Of a stretch of DNA of 64,000 bases, positions 8,129 through 15,733 are shown piece by piece. The stretch is from Lachnospiraceae bacterium. GTDB taxonomy: Bacteria; Bacillota; Clostridia; Lachnospirales; Lachnospiraceae. The notes under the pieces were generated by a model. That model was not told the origin of the DNA and searched no databases. It saw only the letters and a list, made by a program, of their open reading frames with translations. A program made the translations under genes and the position numbers. Numbering within the stretch: position 1 is the stretch's first letter; every line of letters starts with the position of its first letter. The DNA lies in NCBI GenBank assembly GCA_029053015.1, contig JAIDHX010000046.1, positions 1-64,000 of the forward strand. Reading direction: 5' to 3'.

Positions 8129-8605
8129 TCAGTAAATTACGCCGCAGGCTATTTTTGTACCGGAACCTCCCGATGGCTGGCTTTTGAAGTCGTCCGGCAT
8201 ATCATGAACGATAACGGTATGGCCTGCTACCTCGCCCGGCAGGAATCGCTCCGTGAAAAAAGCCCCCCACGCAGCCCCGTTGTTGCCGAAAAGTACCGGC
8301 ATATCGCCCATATGCAGCGGATGTTCCTTGCCATATGGATTCAAATGCATCCCTGCGTCTGCAAAGGCATCTGTGCTGTTACCTGTGCACGCCTTTCCTT
8401 CATGGATATGAAAACCGTATACGCCGCTTCCGTTATCCGGCAGTCCCGCAATATCAGCCACCACCACCGTACCTCTTCTGAACCTGTAAAATAATACCAT
8501 GCCTTCTATGTGTGGATAGTCCGGACCTCCCTTTATGTTCGCATAACGCTCCGGCTGTCCTGACACCAGCAGCGGATAAATGGATTCCGACAATATTTCA
8601 TACAT
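8129..8605 (-). CDS. sodC: Cu/Zn superoxide dismutase
   Basis: The 158-residue protein has the SOD1-type ligand set in order: His66 and His68 (GFHIHEG), His87 (bridging, HLNPYG), His95, His98 and Asp101 (zinc), and His134 (copper, GHTVIVHD). Cys73 and Cys154 match the conserved disulfide. The channel arginine is replaced by Lys151. The zinc loop is shorter than in animal SOD1. There is no signal peptide, so it should act in the cytosol, unlike most bacterial SodC. I chose the ATG at 8605 over one 33 bases upstream because GGGAGG precedes it. That site lies in the 3' arm of a strong hairpin, which could limit translation. Confidence 0.85.
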   Translation of the reverse strand: MYEILSESIYPLLVSGQPERYANIKGGPDYPHIEGMVLFYRFRRGTVVVADIAGLPDNGSGVYGFHIHEGKACTGNSTDAFADAGMHLNPYGKEHPLHMGDMPVLFGNNGAAWGAFFTERFLPGEVAGHTVIVHDMPDDFKSQPSGGSGTKIACGVIY

Positions 8606-8607
8606 AC

Positions 8608-8665
8608 AAAAAAGCGCCTCCCGATATAGAATATTCAACCTATGATATCCTATTCCGAAAGGCGC
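8608..8665 (-). ncRNA. Structured hairpin element, copy 1 (before sodC)
   Basis: Minus-strand RNA folds as a 10-bp outer stem (8656-8665 with 8614-8623), a small internal loop, and a 7-bp inner stem (8645-8651 with 8628-8634). A 10-base loop containing GGUUG caps it, and six U follow. It lies between the stop of the glycosidase gene and the sodC start, and its 3' arm contains the GGGAGG of sodC. A homologous structure with compensating base changes is at 10134-10194. It could be a terminator, a translational switch, or both. Confidence 0.6.
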
Positions 8666-8683
8666 CGCATGTGCCTGTCTTTC

Positions 8684-10102
8684 TCAGCCCACTTTCCCGG
8701 GAACTTCATACCGAATTCTGAACTCGGGCGGATTTTTCATCTCTGTATAGTAATTGTAATTCCAGTCCTCCGTGCCGTCATCGTGGTTCTCTCCGTCCGC
8801 AGGCGTGGCAAACAGCTTTACTTTAAGCTGCTTACTGCCGTCAAGCTTATCTTTGAAAAATGCGGACATAAGGTCTATGGTTTTCACATCGGGAGCCTTA
8901 TAAAACCAGTGTCCGTTTATCTCTATCATCAGCGCGATTTTATCTTCCACGGTAATCTCGCAGAATTCGGGCGTTCCTTCAAAATCAACGGGAATTTCAA
9001 TTCCGTCCGCATCTTCGGAGCCGCCCCAGCGCATGGTCACAGGGAACTGCACTTCTTCGCCCGACGTCATCTCAGGCATAAAATACGGGTCATGCAGCAC
9101 CTTTTTATACTCCTCCAGCATGGGCTGCTCAATTCCCACCGATTTATTATTCGGGTCTTCAATCTCCAGACCCAGACGCCCTCTGTCGCGGAACTGGTAC
9201 AGGGAAATCCCCTTAAACCAGTCTTCCGCATGTTTATCGCGAAAGTATTCCGCAAACCGCACAACGGACTCACCCTGTGCGAACGCACCGGTCACATCGC
9301 CGTCCGTATTAAACTCGGCCGTCGTCATCGGCTTTTTGCCGCAAAGCTCTATCAGCCTTTCGGCAGTATTTTTAAATTTCTCGTAATATCCCGGAACGTC
9401 ATCGCATTTGTACTGCCCGCCGCCCACTTCAGCAACATCGTAGGGCCAGCCGTAGTGCAGCGCAAGATAACAGTCCGCCGACCAGATATCTGCCGCCTTG
9501 TATGCATCCAGAAATTCCTTCTCATAATCCACGCCGGAGCCGTCAGCCTTCATAAATCCCGCACAGAAAATCGTGCTGATATTGGGCGCTTCCTCCTTGA
9601 TGATATTGTGGAATCGCACAAAGAAATCGGCAACTTCCTGATAGGAAAAGCGCTTGTTATGGGTAAACCAAGTTCCTGCACATTCATGATTAATTCGAAT
9701 GCGCATACGCCCAAAAGGCTTTAACTGGCGGGCCACCTTTCTAAGCTGCTCGTCGTCCAGAGAACAGTCAATCGTCAGTGTCAGCAGCACATCCTGCCCG
9801 TGGCGGCGGATATCCCGCATCTGCTCAAAAGGCTGTCCGTCCGCATCATACGGAAAATAGTCGTCGTAGGGATAATCCCACTGAAAGCTGATCTCCAAAT
9901 CCTTGCAGGCCTCGCTGATTCTCTGCGGCCATTCCTTATCTTTTGGATAATAAGTGTACATAATATTGACACAGCGGTGCGGTCTGCCCAGCTTATGTAA
10001 AATATAATCCTGGCAGACATACTCTGCGCGCTCACTGCCGTCTCCCAAATCCAACGCGCATTTTGCTTCTCCCATATGAACCTTGTTGTATTGATTTGCC
10101 AT
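8684..10102 (-). CDS. TIM-barrel glycoside hydrolase-like protein (unclassified)
   Basis: The 472-residue protein lacks a signal peptide. RIRINHECAGTWF (Glu140) resembles the acid/base strand-4 motif of clan GH-A enzymes such as GH26 and GH39, and KPMTTAEFNTDG (Glu263) fits the strand-7 nucleophile. These suggest a retaining beta-glycosidase acting on an imported oligosaccharide. Residues beyond about 370 form a beta-rich C-terminal domain. No CAZy family can be assigned by eye. The gene has its own GGAGGG site and lies between two copies of the hairpin element; it follows rplT on the same strand, but that hairpin probably separates them. Confidence 0.65.
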   Translation of the reverse strand: MANQYNKVHMGEAKCALDLGDGSERAEYVCQDYILHKLGRPHRCVNIMYTYYPKDKEWPQRISEACKDLEISFQWDYPYDDYFPYDADGQPFEQMRDIRRHGQDVLLTLTIDCSLDDEQLRKVARQLKPFGRMRIRINHECAGTWFTHNKRFSYQEVADFFVRFHNIIKEEAPNISTIFCAGFMKADGSGVDYEKEFLDAYKAADIWSADCYLALHYGWPYDVAEVGGGQYKCDDVPGYYEKFKNTAERLIELCGKKPMTTAEFNTDGDVTGAFAQGESVVRFAEYFRDKHAEDWFKGISLYQFRDRGRLGLEIEDPNNKSVGIEQPMLEEYKKVLHDPYFMPEMTSGEEVQFPVTMRWGGSEDADGIEIPVDFEGTPEFCEITVEDKIALMIEINGHWFYKAPDVKTIDLMSAFFKDKLDGSKQLKVKLFATPADGENHDDGTEDWNYNYYTEMKNPPEFRIRYEVPGKVG

Positions 10103-10133
10103 AAAATTCCCTCCGAAAACATTTTATATACAG

Positions 10134-10194
10134 AAAAGGCACCTCCCAAGAGCACAGGATATCCAACCAGTGATACCCTGCTTCGGAAGGCGCC
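10134..10194 (-). ncRNA. Structured hairpin element, copy 2 (after rplT)
   Basis: The outer stem is 10 bp (10185-10194 with 10138-10147) and the inner stem 8 bp (10173-10180 with 10155-10162). A 10-base loop again contains GGUUG, and four U follow. Several stem positions differ from copy 1 but stay paired. It begins 13 bases after the rplT stop and ends about 30 bases before the glycosidase start, so at least it is a plausible terminator of infC-rpmI-rplT. Confidence 0.6.
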
Positions 10195-10207
10195 ATATGT
10201 GCATTAC

Positions 10208-10564
10208 TTATGCGATTTTTGTCTTTGCAAGCTCTGCCAGTGTCTTGAAGCCTTCGCTGTCATTTACTGCCATCTCTGCAAGCATCTTTCTGTTGATGTC
10301 AACGCCTGCCTGCTTCAGTCCGTACATAAACTTGCTGTAGGATAAGCCGTTCATTCTTGCTGCTGCGTTGATACGTGCAATCCAAAGCTGTCTGAACTGA
10401 CGCTTTCTCTCTTTTCTGCCCGCGTAGGAGCTTGCAAGTGCACGCATAACGGACTGCTTTGCCACTCTGTACTGTTTGCTTCTTGCGCCTCTGTAACCCT
10501 TTGCAAGCTTTAATACTCTGTTATGTTTTCTTCTGGCATTCATGCCGCCTTTAATTCTTGCCAT
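10208..10564 (-). CDS. rplT: 50S ribosomal protein L20
   Basis: The 118-residue product starts [20 protein letters not shown] and keeps the basic N-terminal extension and the globular end ([12 protein letters not shown]) of L20. It is the usual length. L20 nucleates 50S assembly by binding 23S rRNA, and in Firmicutes represses its own operon through the leader RNA upstream of infC. It is third in infC-rpmI-rplT. Confidence 0.97.
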   Translation of the reverse strand: MARIKGGMNARRKHNRVLKLAKGYRGARSKQYRVAKQSVMRALASSYAGRKERKRQFRQLWIARINAAARMNGLSYSKFMYGLKQAGVDINRKMLAEMAVNDSEGFKTLAELAKTKIA

Positions 10565-10590
10565 GTCTTATTTTCCTCCTTGCCGATTGA

Positions 10591-10788
10591 TTATAAATAC
10601 GGTAAAATCTTCTTCATGTTCTTCTCGTTGGTCTTGTCTGTAATAGCAGACTGTCTCAGATTACGTTTTCTCTTCGTGGATTTCTTGGTTAAGATATGGC
10701 TTTTATAAGCTTTGCTTCTCTTTAATTTACCTGTTCCTGTCACCTTAAAACGCTTCGCTGCTGCTCTGCTTGTCTTCATTTTTGGCAT
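10591..10788 (-). CDS. rpmI: 50S ribosomal protein L35
   Basis: A 65-residue, very basic protein starting [20 protein letters not shown], the standard L35 beginning. It lies between infC and rplT in the conserved order. Confidence 0.96.
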   Translation of the reverse strand: MPKMKTSRAAAKRFKVTGTGKLKRSKAYKSHILTKKSTKRKRNLRQSAITDKTNEKNMKKILPYL

Positions 10789-10830
10789 AACGATTTCCTC
10801 CTGTTTTTTGCTTAATCTATTTTAACTGCG

Positions 10831-11340
10831 CTAATTACGCTTCTCAGTTAAAAACATGGTCATGCTCCGCCCCTCTACCTTGGGCGCTTTTTCCACCACG
10901 GCGATATCGGACAGGCTGGCTGCAAAGTCATCTAAAATATGCTTGCTGTTGTTCATATGCGCCATTTCCCTGCCGCGGAAACGCAAGGTTATCTTTACCT
11001 TGTCTCCCTTGGTCAAAAACTTTCTTGCCGCGTTCACCTTAGTGTTTAAATCATTGGTATCAATGTTGGGAGAAAGCCGGATTTCCTTTATCTCGATAAT
11101 CTTCTGTTTCTTTTTGGCTTCCTTCTCTTTTCTGGCCTGCTCATACTTGAACTTGCCGTAATCCACAATCTTACATACGGGCGGCTTTGCCGTGGGTGCG
11201 ATTTTTACCAAATCAAGCCCCGCCTCTTCCGCCAGCTTTTGTGCTTCCCGCGCAGACATAACGCCTAACTGCTCTCCGTCTTCGCCGATGAGACGTACCT
11301 CTTTGTCTCTAATCTGTTCATTAATCATTAATTCGCTAAT
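10831..11340 (-). CDS. infC: Translation initiation factor IF-3
   Basis: The product (about 169 residues) holds the IF-3 N domain (MINEQIRDKEVRLIGEDGEQ), the linker, and the C domain (KITLRFRGREMAH). IF-3 binds the 30S subunit and enforces correct start codon choice. The best start is an ATT at 11340: GGAGGG ends seven bases before it, whereas the next ATG (11328) has no ribosome binding site at a proper distance. AUU starts in infC are known from other bacteria, where they let IF-3 repress its own synthesis. A longer ATG frame from 11409 would run through the leader terminator and is rejected. Confidence 0.9.
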   Translation of the reverse strand: MSELMINEQIRDKEVRLIGEDGEQLGVMSAREAQKLAEEAGLDLVKIAPTAKPPVCKIVDYGKFKYEQARKEKEAKKKQKIIEIKEIRLSPNIDTNDLNTKVNAARKFLTKGDKVKITLRFRGREMAHMNNSKHILDDFAASLSDIAVVEKAPKVEGRSMTMFLTEKRN

Positions 11341-11579
11341 GGCTATACCCTCCATAAAGAAAATAAAAGTGGATAGCATAACTATCCACTCATCATTCAT
11401 ACCTTTCATAATCCCGTCTCATACCGCTTTTCAAAAGGGCCGTTCCGCAGTTCTGATTTACTGTTTCTGCTATACAGACTGTTTGTGGGACTATGTAATT
11501 TTGAATTATTGACACTTACGAGCCTGCGCTGTAAGGTGAGAGCGGATACTCTGCTTGATTGTTGCACGTTTTTACATGC
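11341..11579 (-). ncRNA. infC operon leader (L20-leader type), with attenuator
   Basis: About 240 bases of untranslated leader separate the promoter from infC and end in a terminator hairpin. The conserved-looking block AGTATCCGCTCTCACC lies near its 5' end. In Firmicutes, leaders at this position bind L20, which favours termination. Assignment to that class rests on position and layout; I cannot confirm the consensus fold by eye. Confidence 0.6.
11358..11389 (-). terminator. Attenuator upstream of infC
   Basis: A perfect 8-bp stem (11382-11389 with 11369-11376) and five-base loop are followed by TTTTATTTTC, only about 20 bases before the infC ribosome binding site. It is inside the leader, so it acts as a regulated attenuator rather than an operon end. 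Confidence 0.8.
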
Positions 11580-11585
11580 TCAAAT

Positions 11586-11614
11586 AGAATAACACACGCG
11601 CTCTCTCTTGTCAA
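11586..11614 (-). promoter_or_regulatory. infC-rpmI-rplT promoter
   Basis: TTGACA at 11609-11614 and TATTCT at 11586-11591 on the minus strand, 17-base spacer. Confidence 0.8.
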
Positions 11615-11634
11615 TTGTTTTTTACACTATTTTT

Positions 11635-12750
11635 TCACTGAAGGATAAATCGCATGTACACAGGGTCATGGTCCGAATACCGGTACTGCAAATCCACATT
11701 TTCATACCAAGTGCATTTTATATTGTCCGAAATAATGAAGCCGTCCAGCGTCACCGTATAGGTGGTTTCGGGGTTGTATGCCTCGTCCGCGTTTCTGGCG
11801 CTGTTATGCATGGCTGCCCGCTCCTCGTCGGAAAAATCATCCAGACAGAAACGGAAGCCCTCCGGCAGTTCTTCCCGCGGAAAAGGATATGCCCAGGATG
11901 CCCTCTCGCCGCCATCGTCTGTAAGCACCTTTAAATCATGGTTAAAATCGCCGCCGCAGATAACATAATTGCCCGCCGCATACTCCCTCTGCATATCCTC
12001 GCAGAGCATGGCTATCTGCCCCTGCCTGATTTCGTCGCTGTTGCCGTAAGCCGACATATGTAAATTGATAATGCAGAGATACTTTCCACCCTCCACGGGT
12101 ATCCGGTTTATGCTGTAGCATCGGTCCAAATCCAAAAACTTGCTGAAAGAAGTGGATATGGGAAAACTCCGCCGCATCGCACTTTCAATCGGATAGGCGG
12201 ACATCACCGCAAGCCCTGCCTTGCTCTTGCCGTGCGGCTCTGTCAGAGGATAGAACAGAAACGCCGAATCATAATTGACTGCAAAGGTCATGAAGTAATC
12301 CTTGTAATACGCCTGAATTTCCTCATACTCATCTACATGATAACTCCTTGTGGAGTTCAAATCGACTTCCTGCCACAGTACAAAATCGGGATTTATGGTC
12401 TCCGATACGTAGGAAGCCGCACCGCACACCGTTTCCAACACACTCTCTTTGCTCTCCGCCACGGAGGACTTTCCCCCGTCCATAAAAAAGCTGAACTGCG
12501 GCGTATACGCGCCGAATCCTATATTATAGGTGACAATGCCGTACTCTTGTCCAATCTGAACAAGTTCCTGCGTCTGCTCCCCTTCCTTGGTTATCGTTAC
12601 CGCAAGCTCCAGATTGTCCGGCAGCCGCTTATAAGACAGCATCACGTACGCCATATAAACCGCCACCACCAGCACAAGCACTCCCACCAGTATGCCCACC
12701 GTCTTAAGCGCCGCTTTTAAAATCCGTTTTCCCGTAGATTCTTTCGCCAT
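11635..12750 (-). CDS. Membrane-anchored endonuclease/exonuclease/phosphatase family protein
   Basis: The 371-residue protein begins with a basic stretch and one transmembrane helix (VGILVGVLVLVVAVYMAYVML, about residues 17-38), leaving the catalytic domain outside. The domain has the fold motifs VTYNIG, LWQEVD (metal Glu), INLHMSAYG, GGDFNHD, LDGFIIS and SDHDPV. All active-site residues are present, so it should cleave a phosphoester; relatives act on lipids, nucleotides or sphingomyelin-like substrates. The start is the ATG at 12750, eight bases behind GGAGG. It stands alone between the infC promoter and an esterase gene. Confidence 0.85.
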   Translation of the reverse strand: MAKESTGKRILKAALKTVGILVGVLVLVVAVYMAYVMLSYKRLPDNLELAVTITKEGEQTQELVQIGQEYGIVTYNIGFGAYTPQFSFFMDGGKSSVAESKESVLETVCGAASYVSETINPDFVLWQEVDLNSTRSYHVDEYEEIQAYYKDYFMTFAVNYDSAFLFYPLTEPHGKSKAGLAVMSAYPIESAMRRSFPISTSFSKFLDLDRCYSINRIPVEGGKYLCIINLHMSAYGNSDEIRQGQIAMLCEDMQREYAAGNYVICGGDFNHDLKVLTDDGGERASWAYPFPREELPEGFRFCLDDFSDEERAAMHNSARNADEAYNPETTYTVTLDGFIISDNIKCTWYENVDLQYRYSDHDPVYMRFILQ

Positions 12751-12846
12751 TTCCATGACCTCCATCCGTTTCAGAACAAAATCCTATCATGAGAATACCA
12801 CAACCAAGAGGCAAAGTCCAGTTATCGGTATCACAACGACTTTATT

Positions 12847-13527
12847 TTACATCCGTTCCTCCAATATCCACCGAATCCCATCCGCCGTTCTCCGGTCGGG
12901 TTCCCTGAAATGATTGCCTTGATTTAAGACGAACGCAGTCAAAATCCCCTGTTGGCTGTAATATGCATGGAGCTGCTTCGTCCGCTCCTCCACAGAAGAC
13001 AGATATGGATTCTTTGTATGTGCTTCCCTGTCGCCAAGTGAAAAATACATTTTTTCGGGCACACGACGCATTTCATGTCCCTTCACATAATCTGTGAAAT
13101 CAGGGAACCAGAATGAGCCGGACGCACTGACGATTCTTGCGAACACGTCCGTATGATATGCTGCATATACCGCAAACAGCCCCGCAAGGGAATACCCTGC
13201 AAGGACATTGTATGCCGGCCTGCCTCCAAGCGCCTCCTCTACGGCGGGCAGAATTTCCCCCGTAAGAAGCGCAAGATAAGATTCCGCACCGCCTGTGCAC
13301 GGCTCCTCGCCCTTTGCTATCGGCGGAGCCTGCCACGGCGACATGTCATGATACCACCGGATATCCGAAACTGCCGCAAGGGTAAACGCCGGACATCCCA
13401 CGCGCTGACATTGCTCCCATACCGCGCTTCCCTCTTCATGTACCGTGTTCAGATAAACAACCGGAGCGCCCGCCTGCTCTTTTCCATATATGCTTATTTT
13501 CTTATCCTGTACTGTCAATTCCGTCAT
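12847..13527 (-). CDS. Alpha/beta hydrolase (putative esterase family)
   Basis: The 226-residue protein has the nucleophile elbow GYSLAG, followed by SASGSFWFPDF. The catalytic His is probably in LNQGNHFREPD near the C-terminus. It resembles the putative-esterase group (esterase D/IroE-like) that hydrolyses small esters or siderophore trilactones. No signal peptide. A longer frame reaches 13638, but AGGAG lies about 11 bases before the ATG at 13527, which I take as the start. The leader contains one copy of a 54-bp repeat with a promoter. Confidence 0.75.
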   Translation of the reverse strand: MTELTVQDKKISIYGKEQAGAPVVYLNTVHEEGSAVWEQCQRVGCPAFTLAAVSDIRWYHDMSPWQAPPIAKGEEPCTGGAESYLALLTGEILPAVEEALGGRPAYNVLAGYSLAGLFAVYAAYHTDVFARIVSASGSFWFPDFTDYVKGHEMRRVPEKMYFSLGDREAHTKNPYLSSVEERTKQLHAYYSQQGILTAFVLNQGNHFREPDRRTADGIRWILEERM

Positions 13528-13584
13528 AGTCTTGTATGTTCTCCTATCCAAAAAGCCGTATCTTCCTGTTTTTTTCCATCTGCA

Positions 13585-13638
13585 ATATTGTAATGCAGCT
13601 TCTGTAAATATTTTACAATGAAATATGCCCTGAATCAA
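13585..13638 (-). repeat. 54-bp promoter-bearing repeat, copy 1
   Basis: It matches 14450-14503 with four mismatches. On the minus strand it carries TTGATT and TAAAAT boxes 17 bases apart and the near-dyad TGTAAA-N3-TTTACA. Here it would drive the esterase gene. Confidence 0.6.
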
Positions 13639-13737
13639 TGCTCATGGTTAATAAAGAAACTTCATGTAGTCTTCTTGTCCGGAACCGTAGTATATAAGTG
13701 TAGGCAAAAAGCGAGGTCTTTGTATGAATACGAAACA

Positions 13738-13765
13738 TTGACATAGATACACAATATGATACAAT
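13738..13765 (+). promoter_or_regulatory. Promoter of the VOC-family gene
   Basis: TTGACA at 13738-13743 and TACAAT at 13760-13765 with a 16-base spacer, about 50 bases before the start codon. Confidence 0.7.
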
Positions 13766-13814
13766 TAGTTCGTAGAAAATGTTGACGTTAATTTAATAGT
13801 TGAGGAGATAAATT

Positions 13815-14234
13815 ATGCTGATACCACACTTGCATTTTTGTGACAACTGCGAAGAAGCGATTGCTGTATATGAGAAAGCGTTTAATACAAAAGCCGAAAG
13901 CATCGTATACAGCCGTGATTATGCACATATCGTGGACAACCGTGATGATGAACCTAATGAATGTCCGGACAATAACAGAATAACGCACGCTGTTATGAAC
14001 ATCCACGGACAAAAAGTTTTTCTGAATGATAGATTTGGCAACAAGGACAAATCTCTTAATTGTGCTGTTCATTTAATTGTTATGTTTGCATCTGTCGAAG
14101 AACTTCTTGCTTGCTATGAGTTTTTCAAAGAAGGAAGCACAATTGTTGACCCGTTCGAAAAATTACCGTACAGTGAATTATCGGTTAACTTTGTTGATAA
14201 ATTTGGTGTGCAATGGGGTTTTATGACAGAGTAA
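13815..14234 (+). CDS. VOC (glyoxalase/PhnB-like) family protein
   Basis: The 139-residue protein starts MLIPHLHFCDNCEEAIAVYEKAF, typical of PhnB-like members of the vicinal oxygen chelate fold. It contains two beta-alpha-beta-beta-beta halves, with a metal-ligand-like His in the first strand and a closing FGVQWGFM. Substrates of this branch are mostly unknown; some confer resistance or act as demethylases. GAGGAG precedes the start. It appears monocistronic. Confidence 0.8.
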   Translation: MLIPHLHFCDNCEEAIAVYEKAFNTKAESIVYSRDYAHIVDNRDDEPNECPDNNRITHAVMNIHGQKVFLNDRFGNKDKSLNCAVHLIVMFASVEELLACYEFFKEGSTIVDPFEKLPYSELSVNFVDKFGVQWGFMTE

Positions 14235-14449
14235 CAATATAACAATTGAATACCCGCCGCCCATTAAAGCGGCACATAGAAGCAGTAAATCAGAAACAGG
14301 TTTGCTGCTTTTTTGCGCAGCTGGTTTTGATGAATGCAAAGGGATTTTTTCAGCAAACCGGAAAGCGGAATATCCACCCTCATGGACGCCTGCAGACACG
14401 CGTTCACAAAAAGCTCTGCCACCGTATTTGCACCCTCAAATGCAAGAAA

Positions 14450-14503
14450 ATATTGTATTGCAGCCTCTGTAAATATTTTACAATGAAATATGCTCTGCAT
14501 CAA
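14450..14503 (-). repeat. 54-bp promoter-bearing repeat, copy 2
   Basis: Second copy of the repeat at 13585-13638. On the minus strand it keeps TTGATG and TAAAAT boxes 17 bases apart, but what lies downstream of it (14235-14449) is only an unconvincing minus-strand frame. It sits immediately upstream of the malic enzyme promoter on the opposite strand. The rest of the gap 14235-14449 shows no supported gene. Confidence 0.6.
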
Positions 14504-14510
14504 CTTCCGC

Positions 14511-14539
14511 TTGCGCCGAAAACAGAAATATACTATGAT
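14511..14539 (+). promoter_or_regulatory. Probable malic enzyme promoter
   Basis: TTGCGC at 14511-14516 and TATGAT at 14534-14539, spacer 17, ending 33 bases before the start codon. The dyad TGTAAA-N3-TTTACA lies just upstream at 14468-14482 and could be an operator. Confidence 0.5.
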
Positions 14540-14572
14540 ATGATAGAAAAATATAGGAAAAGAGGGACAGCC

Positions 14573-15724
14573 ATGACAACCAACGAAAAAGCATTACTGC
14601 TCCATGAGCAGTGGAACGGAAAACTTGAGACAGTAAGCAAAACGCCTGTTAAATCCAGAGAGGATTTGGCGCTTGCTTATACACCCGGCGTTGCGGAGCC
14701 CTGCAAGGTGATTGCAGAGGATAGGGAAGCCGCCTATAAATACACCATGAAAGCCAATACCGTGGCCGTTGTATCGGACGGCAGCGCCGTTTTAGGACTG
14801 GGCAATATCGGTCCATACGCTGCGATGCCCGTTATGGAGGGCAAGGCGGTACTGTTCAAGGAATTCGGCGGCGTCAATGCAGTCCCGATTTGTCTGGATA
14901 CACAGGATACCGAAGAAATCATCAAAACCGTTGCGTACCTTGCCCCGGGCTTCGGCGGCATCAACCTGGAAGATATCAGCGCGCCCCGCTGCTTTGAAAT
15001 CGAGGAACGCCTGAAACAAATGCTGGATATCCCCGTTTTCCATGATGACCAGCATGGTACTGCCATCGTGGTGCTCGCGGGCATCATCAACGCCTTAAAG
15101 GTGACCGGAAAGCAAAAAGAAAACTGCAGGATTGTCGTAAACGGCGCAGGCAGCGCGGGCGTTGCCATCACAAAGCTGCTGCTCACCTACGGCTTCCCCG
15201 ATATCATTATGTGCGACAAGACCGGTATCGTTTCCAAAGATACGGAAGGCTTGAACTGGATGCAGCAGAAAATGACCGAGGTCACCAATCTGCAGAATAT
15301 GACCGGAACGCTTGCGGACGCCATGAAGGGCGCCGACATCTTTGTGGGCGTTTCCGCGCCCAACATTGTCAGTGAAGAAATGGTTGCTTCCATGAACAAG
15401 GACGCCATTCTCTTTGCCATGGCAAATCCCGTTCCTGAAATTATGCCCGATTTGGCAAAAAAAGCAGGCGCAAGAGTAGTCGGCACCGGACGCTCTGATT
15501 TTCCCAATCAGGTCAACAACGTGGTCGCTTTCCCCGGTATCTTCAGGGGCGCTCTGGAAGGACGCGCCACACAGATTACGGAAGAGATGAAGCTGGCTGC
15601 CGCCCTTGCCATCGCAGGGCTTGTACCCGATGAAGAGCTCAGCGAGGACAATATCATGCCCGAAGCCTTCAATCCCAAGGTGGCGGATGTAGTGGCGGAA
15701 GCAGTAAAATCCCACATCAAATAG
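14573..15724 (+). CDS. NAD(P)-dependent malic enzyme
   Basis: The 383-residue protein converts malate to pyruvate and CO2 with reduction of NAD(P). It has the short bacterial form without a phosphotransacetylase domain. Visible are LAYTPGVAEPC near residue 30, the metal-binding block FHDDQHGTA near 155-163, the nucleotide-binding glycine motif VVNGAGSAGVA near 186-196, and FAMANPVPEI. It starts at the ATG behind AGAGGGA; a longer open frame upstream runs through the promoter. It is followed 9 bases later by the radical SAM gene. Confidence 0.93.
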   Translation: MTTNEKALLLHEQWNGKLETVSKTPVKSREDLALAYTPGVAEPCKVIAEDREAAYKYTMKANTVAVVSDGSAVLGLGNIGPYAAMPVMEGKAVLFKEFGGVNAVPICLDTQDTEEIIKTVAYLAPGFGGINLEDISAPRCFEIEERLKQMLDIPVFHDDQHGTAIVVLAGIINALKVTGKQKENCRIVVNGAGSAGVAITKLLLTYGFPDIIMCDKTGIVSKDTEGLNWMQQKMTEVTNLQNMTGTLADAMKGADIFVGVSAPNIVSEEMVASMNKDAILFAMANPVPEIMPDLAKKAGARVVGTGRSDFPNQVNNVVAFPGIFRGALEGRATQITEEMKLAAALAIAGLVPDEELSEDNIMPEAFNPKVADVVAEAVKSHIK

Positions 15725-15733
15725 GAACTGCTT

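Noticed and set aside
8642-9724. A 360-codon open frame on the plus strand
   Set aside because: It is antisense to the glycosidase gene and lacks a ribosome binding site and any recognisable domain.
11341-11409. An ATG start for infC at 11409
   Set aside because: It would include the leader terminator and add 23 residues absent from IF-3.
14246-14572. An N-terminal extension of malic enzyme by about 109 codons
   Set aside because: It runs through the promoter and a repeat, has no family similarity, and the ATG at 14573 has a good ribosome binding site.
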